Origin: Ahrensia sp.
Lineage (GTDB): Bacteria; Pseudomonadota; Alphaproteobacteria; Rhizobiales; Rhizobiaceae
DNA: 64,000 nucleotides
Reading direction: 5' to 3'
Assembly (NCBI GenBank): GCA_028817895.1
Contig: JAPPOQ010000027.1
Coordinates: 1 to 64,000, forward strand
In this document: in pieces, positions 17,504-26,022 of the stretch
How positions within the stretch are numbered: the stretch's first letter is position 1
How the letters are laid out: each line of letters opens with the position of its first letter
Position numbers and translations under genes: made by a program
The notes under the pieces: generated by a model
Told to the model about the DNA's origin: nothing
The model's database searches: none
Seen by the model: only the letters and a program-made list of their open reading frames with translations

Positions 17504-18643
17504 CTAGCGCCTGGCGCTCAGCTCATTGATCAATGCATCCATATCGTCAGCCACGGAGCCACGAGGCGACGGCGCGGCAAAAATAGACGCTGCGTCATCG
17601 GCGGACCTGTCTTTCGTTTTTCCAATTGGCTTACCAGAACTGGTGTCATCACCCTTTGCCGCCTCCTTTGAGGAAGCAGATGCCGACCCGGACCGATGTC
17701 TTTCTTGGTCGACGCGATGGCTCGCCGATGTATCGGATCTACGATCTTGCATGCGTCGCTCCGCGACCGGGGTCGGGGCAGAAGCGGGTGCTTGCGTGCC
17801 GGCGTTCTGTGCCGAGGCGGCGGTGGATGTGGTGCTGGTCGAACTGGCGCCGGTTGATGCCGAACTGGCACGCATCGGAGCCGTGGGCTGCGCTTGCGTC
17901 ACGGGACGCATGGAAACGGATCCGTCATCCGGTTTTGACAAATCTGCCCTGGCAACACCGGTATTCTCCGCCGGCCTCATTGTTGAGGGCACAGCCTGTT
18001 GTGACTTTGCTGCCGGTGCAGCGCTGGCCGGGGATGATGCAGCAGATGACGCTGCGCCATTCGCCGTGCCCGCAGCCGCCGCCGCGCGCGGCGCTGCCGA
18101 AACGACATTCGCAGCTGGAGCCGCCTTGGTAGCGGCGTTTTGCGTGGGCTTCGCATCGATGCGTGGTTTAAGAGTTCCCGTCAGGCTGCCTTTGGGTTCT
18201 GGAGACGGGCCGGACTGGGCGTTTGCCGCCGCCTTTGGAGCGTCCCGCAAGGTTTCCGCTGGTTTTGGCGTGCTGTCCTTCGGTGGCTGGGCCGCGCGAT
18301 CTGGAGCCGCTTGAACAAGCCCCTGATCCCGCATCTGTTCTCTGGGTCGGGCAGCAACGTTCCTTCGAATATTGGTTTCGACAACGATTTCCGTTGACCC
18401 GCCAATCATGACGAGATGTTCAACGTCGTCTCTGCGGACGAGAACCAGCTTGTGGCGCTGGCCAACATTGATGGCATCGGTCACCGCCAATCGCGCCTGC
18501 TTGTTGCGCCGACCTGCCGAAAACTCCTTGTTGGCAAAGAGGCGGTAAAGCGCAAATCCGACCACCACCACGGCTGCAACAACCGCGATGGCGATCGCCA
18601 TGGTGCTGGCTTCTCCAAACACCGATCCTACCGTGTCCAACAT
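17504..18643 (-). CDS. FliO/MopB-family membrane protein
   Basis: A 379-residue protein with one transmembrane helix at about residues 14-36, then the FliO-like core ARLAVTDAINVGQRHKLVLV followed by RRDDVEHLVMIGG. The remaining 280 residues are low-complexity, rich in Ala, Ser, Pro and Thr. FliO proteins help assemble the flagellar export gate, but no flagellar gene is nearby. In rhizobia a FliO-like gene commonly sits between dksA and cckA, so the position is normal and the flagellar role is unproven. It converges with dksA and is divergent from cckA. Confidence 0.8.
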   Translation of the reverse strand: MLDTVGSVFGEASTMAIAIAVVAAVVVVGFALYRLFANKEFSAGRRNKQARLAVTDAINVGQRHKLVLVRRDDVEHLVMIGGSTEIVVETNIRRNVAARPREQMRDQGLVQAAPDRAAQPPKDSTPKPAETLRDAPKAAANAQSGPSPEPKGSLTGTLKPRIDAKPTQNAATKAAPAANVVSAAPRAAAAAGTANGAASSAASSPASAAPAAKSQQAVPSTMRPAENTGVARADLSKPDDGSVSMRPVTQAQPTAPMRASSASTGASSTSTTSTAASAQNAGTQAPASAPTPVAERRMQDRRSDTSASHRVDQERHRSGSASASSKEAAKGDDTSSGKPIGKTKDRSADDAASIFAAPSPRGSVADDMDALINELSARR

Positions 18644-18825
18644 GCTCGTGCTGCCCCGCCGTTACAAACTCATGCATCCTTGTCAGCTGTGCTCAAAAGG
18701 GGTGAAACCAGCAAGGACGCCCCAAGGCTAGGCGCGAAAGCGCTTCGGTGCAATCAACCTCGCCCTTCTCAGTGTGGACAATAAGCTCTAAATGAACAGG
18801 GGAGCGGAACCCAACTGATTCACCG

Positions 18826-21546
18826 ATGAACCGACCCTTGAAACTCGACAGAACTGGGGATGCGGTCTTGAACGATGATTCATCGTCGTCTGCGGGCCCG
18901 ACCGTGGACATCGTTGAGGCGGGCACTCTGCTCGAGGCACCCTCCGATCCGCTGATCGACAGGGCTGATCAGGGTGGCCATGTTGGCCGTCTGTTGCTTG
19001 TCGGACTTGGGTTTTTGGGCATTGTCGGCCTGTTTTTGATCATTCCATCGCAACAGGCGCAGCAAATCACGCTTTGGATGCTGGCCATCCTGTCGATGGT
19101 CGGTGTGTTCTTTCTTCTCACTCTTTCCATCGGTTTCATCAGCCTCACCACCAAGAGCCGCGGAGACGGGTTCGGCCGCGCCTTTGTTGACGGGCTGGAC
19201 CATGGTGCTGTCGTGACGGATTGGGAGGGCCGCATCGTCTACGCAAACAAGGCCTACGGTGCGCTCACAGGTGCCGATACCGCGCGAGATGTCGCGACCG
19301 TGGAACGCGTCCTGTCGCGCTCAGACGATGCGTCGGAAATTGTCTATCGCATGAACCGGCATGTGCGCGCCGGTGCAGCCGTGACGGAAGAGTTTCGCCT
19401 GCTCAGCAGTGTTCGAGATCTGCATTTGGGGCGCACAGCGCATGATCCGCACTGGTATCGTGTTTCAAGTCGCCCGCTCAAGCACCCGGCCCAGAAGAAG
19501 CCGCTGATTGTTTGGGAAATCAGTGATGTAACGCAGGAACGGCTGCGTCAGGAAAGCGTGTTTCGCGAATTGCAGCATGCGATCGACTATCTCGATCACG
19601 CGCCAGCCGGGTTCTTTTCAGCCCAGTCGGACGGCGACATCATGTATTTGAATGCGACGCTTGCCGACTGGCTCGGCGTCGATCTGGCGACGTTTGAGCC
19701 GGGCCAAATGAACATCGCGTCTCTGGTGCTTGGCGACGGAATGGCGCTGCTCAGCGCGCTGGAGGAAGCGCCGGGCACATCGCGCACCGTGGTTGTCGAT
19801 CTCGATCTGGCGCGCGCCAACGGCCAGAGCCTGCCGGTGCGCCTCTATCACAAGGTGCCCTTTGCCGATGACGGTGCTCCCGGAGCCACGCGCACATTGG
19901 TGCTGAACCGCAGTAGTGGTGCCGGCGTGTCGGAGGAACTGCGGGCCGCGGAAGTGCGGTTTACACGCTTCTTCAACAACACGCCTATTGCGATCGCTTC
20001 GTTCGACGAACATGGCGCTGTGGTACAATCCAATGCACCATTCCAGCGCCTTTTTGCACCGGTGATTGCGCGCAAAGGGGCTGTCTCAAGACTTCATATC
20101 GAAGATCTGTGCGCGGAAAGCGAGGCGGCTGCGCTGAAGCAGGCCATGGCCGATGCCAATGCCGGCAAAGCCATGATTGAGTCGATCGATTCCACCTTGC
20201 CTGGTGTGGGGTCGGCTATTGACGGGGAGGATTGTTCGGTCCGCTTCTTCATAAGCGCTGTGACGGATGGCGGGGCCGCCGATGGCACCGAGAAACAGGA
20301 TCGTGCGGTCATTTACGCCATTGAAATGACAGAGCAAAAGGCTCTCGAAAAACACATGGCGCAGGGTCAGAAGATGCAGGCCGTCGGGCAGTTGGCAGGC
20401 GGCATCGCGCATGACTTCAACAATGTGCTGACGGCCATTATTGGCTTTTCCGACCTGCTGCTTGCCAATCATCGCCCCTCTGACCCGTCCTTCCCGGACA
20501 TCATGAACATCAAGCAGAATGCCAATCGCGCGGCTTCGCTGGTTCGTCAGTTGCTTGCCTTTTCGCGCCGTCAGACATTGCGCCCGCAAATCCTCTCGGT
20601 CTCGGATGTGCTCGCCGATATGCGCATGCTTCTGGAACGTGTGGTGGGAGACAATATCGAACTTGAGCTTCAGCACGGCCGCGATCTTTGGCCGCTCAAG
20701 GCCGATATCGGGCAGTTCGAGCAGGTCATCGTGAATTTGTGCGTCAATGCGCGCGATGCAACCAATGATGCCAAGGTCGAGAACGGCAAGATCATCGTGC
20801 GCACAAGCAATGCGCAACTCGATGAGGAAAGCTCGACCGCGGCTGGTCCAGACATCGTGCCGGGCGATTATGTGCGCATCGAAGTGATCGACACCGGCAC
20901 GGGCATGAGCGCCGAGGTCATGCAGAAGATTTTCGATCCGTTCTTCTCGACCAAGGATGTCGGCAAAGGAACCGGGCTCGGTTTGTCGACCGTGTATGGG
21001 ATCGTCAAGCAGTCGGGCGGTTACATCTATCCCGAAAGTGAAGTGGGCAAAGGGACCAAGTTCCGCATTTTGTTGCCCAGGCATGTGCCGACGGAATCGG
21101 AGAAAGATGCATCCAACGCCGATGCCGCCGAAGCCAAGCAGGACGAGAAGGTGCGTGATCTTGCCGGTAGCGCAACGATCGTGTTCGTCGAAGATGAATC
21201 GGCCGTCCGCTCGGTCGGCGTTCGCACATTGCAGGCGCGCGGTCATATCGTCCACGAGGCGGAGAATGGCGTTGAAGCCATGGAACTGCTTGAGGAACTC
21301 GGCGACCAAGTCGATCTGGTGGTTTCGGACGTTGTGATGCCGGAAATGGATGGGCCGTCGCTTCTGGACGCGGCCCGCAAGGCTGGTTTGACAGTGCCGT
21401 TCATCTTCGCGTCCGGCTATGCTGAGGATGCTTTTGAAAGGAACCTTCCTGAGGTCGAGCGCGAGAATTTCGGTTTCATTCCCAAACCTTATTCGCTCAA
21501 GGACCTGGCGACGGCCGTTAAAGAGCAACTGGATGCGAGTGACTGA
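18826..21546 (+). CDS. cckA: Cell-cycle hybrid histidine kinase CckA
   Basis: Controls CtrA phosphorylation through the ChpT phosphotransferase in alphaproteobacteria. The 906-residue protein has two transmembrane helices (about 54-74 and 80-105), three PAS-like regions, a HisKA box GGIAHDFNNVLTAIIGFS with His529, the ATPase boxes NLCVNARDA, DTGTGM, DPFFSTKDVGKGTGLGL, and a C-terminal receiver domain with the phospho-acceptor Asp835 in VVSDVVMPEMDG. Domain order and length match rhizobial CckA closely. It is divergent from the FliO-like gene, with 182 bp between. Confidence 0.95.
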   Translation: MNRPLKLDRTGDAVLNDDSSSSAGPTVDIVEAGTLLEAPSDPLIDRADQGGHVGRLLLVGLGFLGIVGLFLIIPSQQAQQITLWMLAILSMVGVFFLLTLSIGFISLTTKSRGDGFGRAFVDGLDHGAVVTDWEGRIVYANKAYGALTGADTARDVATVERVLSRSDDASEIVYRMNRHVRAGAAVTEEFRLLSSVRDLHLGRTAHDPHWYRVSSRPLKHPAQKKPLIVWEISDVTQERLRQESVFRELQHAIDYLDHAPAGFFSAQSDGDIMYLNATLADWLGVDLATFEPGQMNIASLVLGDGMALLSALEEAPGTSRTVVVDLDLARANGQSLPVRLYHKVPFADDGAPGATRTLVLNRSSGAGVSEELRAAEVRFTRFFNNTPIAIASFDEHGAVVQSNAPFQRLFAPVIARKGAVSRLHIEDLCAESEAAALKQAMADANAGKAMIESIDSTLPGVGSAIDGEDCSVRFFISAVTDGGAADGTEKQDRAVIYAIEMTEQKALEKHMAQGQKMQAVGQLAGGIAHDFNNVLTAIIGFSDLLLANHRPSDPSFPDIMNIKQNANRAASLVRQLLAFSRRQTLRPQILSVSDVLADMRMLLERVVGDNIELELQHGRDLWPLKADIGQFEQVIVNLCVNARDATNDAKVENGKIIVRTSNAQLDEESSTAAGPDIVPGDYVRIEVIDTGTGMSAEVMQKIFDPFFSTKDVGKGTGLGLSTVYGIVKQSGGYIYPESEVGKGTKFRILLPRHVPTESEKDASNADAAEAKQDEKVRDLAGSATIVFVEDESAVRSVGVRTLQARGHIVHEAENGVEAMELLEELGDQVDLVVSDVVMPEMDGPSLLDAARKAGLTVPFIFASGYAEDAFERNLPEVERENFGFIPKPYSLKDLATAVKEQLDASD

Positions 21547-21602
21547 GGCTGCGCCTTCAAGGATTTACGGTGCCGGGCGCGCAACCAATCTTTGGAACTC
21601 GG

Positions 21603-22688
21603 CTACAGGGTCTGAACCATCGGGAAGGAAAGGGTGACGACGTAGTCTCGCCCGTCCATGACGCGCTGCATTTCCCCACCCACCTGCACTAGCATAGCGT
21701 GCATGATACGAGTTCCCGCGCCATTCGCGCCGGAAATGTCGGCATCGCCATCGACCTCGCATTCACGCCAGGTCAGAGCGAGCTGTGACTCAGCGGGAGA
21801 CGGGCCGCGCTGCTGTGCCCATGTGATTTCACTGCCCCGCGCATGACCCGCGAGAAAGCCGTAGCTGCTTGAATTGGCAACCAGTTCGTGAACGATCAGC
21901 GCCATCGGCGTGATCTGATCCGGATTGAGGTGAATGTCATCACCCTCCAACGAGATCTCGCGTCCGGCTTGATGACAGTAATTGTCCATCTGGGCCTTGA
22001 TGAGTTGACGAAGGCTGATCAGCTCATTGCGCGTTGACCAATCCATCGCCGCGCGATGCGCCGTGGCGAGGGCGGATATTCGTTCTCGTGTCTTTTTGGC
22101 CATAACGGCCGCATTGACACTTTCGGTCGCAGACATCGTCACCAGCGAAGAGACGACCGCCAGAATGTTCATGACGTGGTGATTGAGCTCGCGATTGATC
22201 GTTTTGAACTGATCATCCGCCGCTTTGGCCGCAACTTCGTCACTCACATTCCATTGCGAGCCGAAAAAGAACCGCGTCGTGCCGTGCTTGTCTTTCAGCG
22301 GACTGAGGTGAAGAGCATTCCAGAACTTGGTGCCATCCTTGCGGTAGTTGACCAGTTCCACAATTCCGGTGCCGTGATTCTTGAGCAGATTGCGAATGGC
22401 CATGCGTTTGACGACGCTGGTCTCATCGCCTTGCAGAAAGCGGCAGTTGCGTCCGATCACCTCCTCCGGTTCGTAGCCTGTGAGGTCGCAAAAAGCCCGG
22501 TTGACATAGACCAGCGGGTTGTCCGACTGATGTGGGTCCGAGATGCTCATGGCCATACGGGTCTGGTTCATCGACTGCGCCCACAGATGCGTGCTGTCGG
22601 GGTATTTCGAGAACAGCTCGTGCAGAAGTTTGTCTGCATCGTGGTCGGTTTGGACGGAACCAGATGGATCAGTAGGTTCGGTCATCAC
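21603..22688 (-). CDS. LOV-domain HWE/HisKA_2 histidine kinase
   Basis: A 361-residue predicted blue-light sensor kinase. The N-terminal LOV domain has the flavin motif GRNCRFLQG with photoactive Cys82, plus the PAS strands VNRAFCDLTGYEPEEVIG and NYRKDGTKFWNALHLSPL. The kinase part has ELNHHVMNILAVVSSL (likely His170), an ATPase N box LIVHELVANSSSYG and GTRIMHAM. No transmembrane segment, so it is cytoplasmic. There is no response regulator beside it. LOV-HWE kinases are known from Brucella and other Hyphomicrobiales. It is divergent from prfB. Confidence 0.9.
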   Translation of the reverse strand: MMTEPTDPSGSVQTDHDADKLLHELFSKYPDSTHLWAQSMNQTRMAMSISDPHQSDNPLVYVNRAFCDLTGYEPEEVIGRNCRFLQGDETSVVKRMAIRNLLKNHGTGIVELVNYRKDGTKFWNALHLSPLKDKHGTTRFFFGSQWNVSDEVAAKAADDQFKTINRELNHHVMNILAVVSSLVTMSATESVNAAVMAKKTRERISALATAHRAAMDWSTRNELISLRQLIKAQMDNYCHQAGREISLEGDDIHLNPDQITPMALIVHELVANSSSYGFLAGHARGSEITWAQQRGPSPAESQLALTWRECEVDGDADISGANGAGTRIMHAMLVQVGGEMQRVMDGRDYVVTLSFPMVQTL

Positions 22689-22913
22689 GCCCCGTTGGCC
22701 ATTGAAGCAGTTACGCGTCTGCGATCAGCAAGTGGCTTTCGCGATCGACCAGCCTCAATGATCGCCGCGGTGCCATTAAGCACCTGACGCAGTTGTAACG
22801 TCTGCGCGGGCAAGCGGTTCCAGGTGCAGGTCAAAGCGATGTTGCGGCCTTTACAGCCTCCAGCGCCGCGCCTATTCCTGCGCCTTCTCTGCGGGGTACG
22901 GACAAGAGCTCAC

Positions 22914-24038
22914 ATGCGCGCTGAAATGCAAAATCTGGCCGATGAGGTGAAGCAGGCAATCAGCCTGTTGCGACGTCATCTGGACTGGGAGAAAGCAAAT
23001 GAGCGGCTGGCCGAACTCAACAGCGCTGCCGAAGACCCCAATTTGTGGAACGATGCCGGCAAGGCGCAAGTGCTGATGAAGGAGCGCCAGTCGCTGGAAA
23101 GCGCCATTTCATCGATCAATGCGCTCGAAAGCGATCTGCGCAACACAAGCGACCTTATCGAACTGGCCGAAATGGAAGATGACACCGATGTCCTTGCAGA
23201 GGCGGAGGACGCGATGCGACAGCTTCATGGCGACCTCGGCAAGCGGCAGGTTGAAACGCTTCTCTCCGGTGAGGCGGACGCCAATGACAGTTATTTTGAA
23301 GTCCATGCGGGTGCGGGCGGTACCGAGTCGAATGATTGGGCTAACATGCTGCTGCGCATGTATGTGCGTTGGGCGGAACGCAACGGCTACAAGGTCGAGG
23401 TCCAGTCCACCACTCCCGGCGATGAGGCTGGCATCAAATCCGCCACTGTCCTCGTTAAGGGGCACAATGCTTATGGCTGGCTGAAAACCGAGGGCGGTGT
23501 CCACCGTCTGGTGCGTATCTCGCCCTATGATTCCAATGCGCGGCGTCACACGTCATTTTCGTCGGTTTATGTCTATCCTGAAGTTGACGACAATATCGAG
23601 ATCACGGTGCCGGACAGCGAAATTCGTGTCGACACCTATCGTTCATCTGGCGCGGGTGGACAGCACGTCAACACAACGGACTCAGCCGTTCGTATCACGC
23701 ATTTGCCGACCGGAATCGTCGTCACATCTTCAGAAAAATCACAGCATCAAAATCGTGCCAACGCGATGAAGGCGTTGAAAAGCCGACTTTATGAACTCGA
23801 GATGCAGAAGCGCAATGAAGCCGCGCAGGCGGCGCATGATGCCAAGACGGACATCGGATGGGGGCACCAAATCCGCTCTTACGTGCTGCAACCCTATCAG
23901 CTGGTGAAAGATCTGCGCACAGGCATTGAATCAACCAGCCCGCAAAGCGTTCTGGATGGCGAATTGAACGCTTTCATGGAAGCGGCACTGGCGCATCAGG
24001 TCAGCGGCGAGGACAAGGCGGTTGAGGATATCGAGTAA
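22914..24038 (+). CDS. prfB: Peptide chain release factor 2
   Basis: Recognises UGA and UAA stop codons and triggers peptide release. The 374-residue protein contains the catalytic GGQ at residues 248-250 in SSGAGGQHVNTTDSAVR and the codon-recognition loop region ISPYDSNARRHTSF near residue 203. The start at MRAEMQNLADEV is preferred over an ATG 30 codons earlier. The region equivalent to the E. coli programmed frameshift (RRHLDW) reads straight through with CTG GAC and no in-frame TGA, so that autoregulation is absent here. Confidence 0.95.
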   Translation: MRAEMQNLADEVKQAISLLRRHLDWEKANERLAELNSAAEDPNLWNDAGKAQVLMKERQSLESAISSINALESDLRNTSDLIELAEMEDDTDVLAEAEDAMRQLHGDLGKRQVETLLSGEADANDSYFEVHAGAGGTESNDWANMLLRMYVRWAERNGYKVEVQSTTPGDEAGIKSATVLVKGHNAYGWLKTEGGVHRLVRISPYDSNARRHTSFSSVYVYPEVDDNIEITVPDSEIRVDTYRSSGAGGQHVNTTDSAVRITHLPTGIVVTSSEKSQHQNRANAMKALKSRLYELEMQKRNEAAQAAHDAKTDIGWGHQIRSYVLQPYQLVKDLRTGIESTSPQSVLDGELNAFMEAALAHQVSGEDKAVEDIE

Positions 24039-24062
24039 AGCGCTGCGACAGTTCTGACAGAA

Positions 24063-25355
24063 CTAAAGATAGGGACGCAGCTTCTTTTCCAACTTCACAT
24101 AGTGGATCGGGTCGAGAACCTGCCTCTTGCGGCGCACTTCGTAATGCAGGTGAGGGCCGGTTGAACGGCCAGTGCTGCCAACCTTGCCGATAACTCTGCC
24201 GCGCTTAATGCGCTGTCCCTTGCGCACATTGATACGCGACAGGTGAGCGTAGCGGGTCGTGATGCCGCCGCCATGGTCAATCTCTACCAGCTTGCCGTAG
24301 CCGCCCATTCTTCCTGCACGCACGACTTTGCCTGAAGCGGTGGCCAATACGGATGTGCCTCTTGGCGCGCGGAAATCCAGTCCGCCATGCATTGCGCGTC
24401 GTCCGGTGAACGGATCGCGGCGGGTGCCGAAGCGAGATGAAATTTGCTGGCCGGGGGTTGGGCTGCCATGCGGCAGGCTGTAGGCCGCGCGGCGCACTTT
24501 TTCGAGCGTCTCAAGCGACGACTCCAGGGCACTGACCGAACTGGAAAAGCGATTGGTTGCATCGACTTCGATGAGCGGGCCACCGATCGCTGTTTCGTTG
24601 GGAACACGAATGCCTTGTTTGCGCAAAATCGAGGCCAGTCTTTTGGACTTCTGCCGCGCTTCTTCCTGCATTTTGCGAAGCCGGGCGAGCTGTTCGCGCT
24701 CGGTGCGCTCCATTGAGGCTTCCAGCGTTTCGATCACTTGTGTCGTCGAGCCAAGCTCCGCAAAGGACAGGCTCGCCATCTGCTGCTTCTGCCCGCCGAA
24801 CGGGTTGTCTGAGCCGATGAGCGAGCCGAATTTCAACTTGCGCAATGTGGGTTTGGTAACCGGGTGAGACGGGGCTACCGAACCGGTCGACAAAGTGTCG
24901 CCGCTGATCGCGCGTTGCACCTGATTGTGTTGCGTGCCCAAACGCGCTTGACGACGCGCAAGTTCCGAAACTCGTGTTTCTATGGCCTGCTGGTCCAGCA
25001 GCTGGCGGCTGGTGACAAGATCAACCTGCGTGCGCAGCGAGGCGATGCGATCTTCATAAGCCATCTGCATTTGGCTGTTGCGCGCAATCGATGCCGCCAG
25101 AAGGTCGTCCTGAAACGCGATATAGAGGCTCGTCGCAGACAACGAAACGACCATCGCAATGGCCGTCAACGCGCTCGCAGCCATCGCCCAGCCGGGAATC
25201 GCAATGGTCTTTGTTTCGCGCTTCGTCACCAGGCAAAGTACCGCGTTCCAGCCATCCTTGCCGCTTTGTACCCGATCACCAGATCCGCTTACCGACCCCC
25301 GCATACGGGCCGCCAATGCGGATCCATCCTGTGTCGTAGTACCCGTTTTTCGCAT
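24063..25355 (-). CDS. M23 family metallopeptidase
   Basis: A 430-residue envelope peptidase of the LytM/M23 type, likely cutting peptidoglycan cross-bridges or activating amidases. A single transmembrane helix lies near residues 58-80, then a coiled-coil (two stretches between about 95 and 260), then the C-terminal LytM domain with zinc ligands in AMHGGLDFRAP and GPHLHYEVR. I used the ATG at 25355; a GTG at 25376 is an alternative. It converges on prfB with 24 bp between the stops; a short palindrome, AGTTCTG/CAGAACT, straddles that junction. Confidence 0.9.
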   Translation of the reverse strand: MRKTGTTTQDGSALAARMRGSVSGSGDRVQSGKDGWNAVLCLVTKRETKTIAIPGWAMAASALTAIAMVVSLSATSLYIAFQDDLLAASIARNSQMQMAYEDRIASLRTQVDLVTSRQLLDQQAIETRVSELARRQARLGTQHNQVQRAISGDTLSTGSVAPSHPVTKPTLRKLKFGSLIGSDNPFGGQKQQMASLSFAELGSTTQVIETLEASMERTEREQLARLRKMQEEARQKSKRLASILRKQGIRVPNETAIGGPLIEVDATNRFSSSVSALESSLETLEKVRRAAYSLPHGSPTPGQQISSRFGTRRDPFTGRRAMHGGLDFRAPRGTSVLATASGKVVRAGRMGGYGKLVEIDHGGGITTRYAHLSRINVRKGQRIKRGRVIGKVGSTGRSTGPHLHYEVRRKRQVLDPIHYVKLEKKLRPYL

Positions 25356-25453
25356 GGAACTGACCTGCAAATGCACTGCTTACGCTTGGTTCGTCTCCTT
25401 CAACTATCGTGCGTTATGGTTAATGTATGGTTGCTGCGGGTTTTTGCCCGCGT

Positions 25454-25915
25454 TCACCCAAAGTGATTCGAGACCGCTTCCAGCACTTTTTCGACATGCC
25501 CCTTGACCCTGACCTTGCGCCACATCTCCACAATTTTGCCCTGCGCATCGATCAGAAATGTCGAGCGCTCCACGCCCATATATGTCTTTCCATACATGCT
25601 CTTCTCAACCCACACGCCATAGGCGTTGAGGGCCTGCAACTCTTCATCAGAAGCCAGGGGAACCGAAAGATCGTGCTTGGCAACGAATTTGTCATGTTTG
25701 GCAGCCGGGTCCGGCGACAGGCCGACAACCGATACGCCAAGGGCTGCGAAGTCAGCCAGAGCGGCGGAAAACTCCTTCGCTTCGGTTGTGCAGCCCGGAG
25801 TGTCGTCCTTTGGATAGAAGAACAGCACGGTTGGCTTCCCGCTGGGCAGGCTAATGGTGCTGCCTCCATTGCCGGGCAGGGTGAAGGATGGAGCGGTGTC
25901 TCCTATGTCGAGCAT
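25454..25915 (-). CDS. bcp: Thioredoxin-dependent peroxiredoxin (Bcp type)
   Basis: Reduces hydrogen peroxide and organic hydroperoxides. The 153-residue protein has the peroxidatic motif YPKDDTPGCTTEAKEF and a typical Bcp ending. The usual second cysteine five residues after the peroxidatic one is missing (TPGCTTEAKE), as in 1-Cys-like Bcp members. The start at MLDIGDTAP was chosen; a longer frame adds 28 residues. It is divergent from the AsmA-like gene, and 98 bp separate its start from the M23 gene start downstream. Confidence 0.92.
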   Translation of the reverse strand: MLDIGDTAPSFTLPGNGGSTISLPSGKPTVLFFYPKDDTPGCTTEAKEFSAALADFAALGVSVVGLSPDPAAKHDKFVAKHDLSVPLASDEELQALNAYGVWVEKSMYGKTYMGVERSTFLIDAQGKIVEMWRKVRVKGHVEKVLEAVSNHFG

Positions 25916-26022
25916 GCTGGTGGTCTCCTTGGACAAACTTTGCGTTTCGTGATCACGCGACGAGGCATCGCCGAACTGGCCGGAGGACGCAACAGGCAAA
26001 TCAACGCGGGCGGTGTTCTCCG

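Noticed and set aside
20086-21528. 480-codon open frame antisense to cckA
   Set aside because: Overlaps the kinase and receiver domains of cckA throughout, His/Arg-rich translation without domains.
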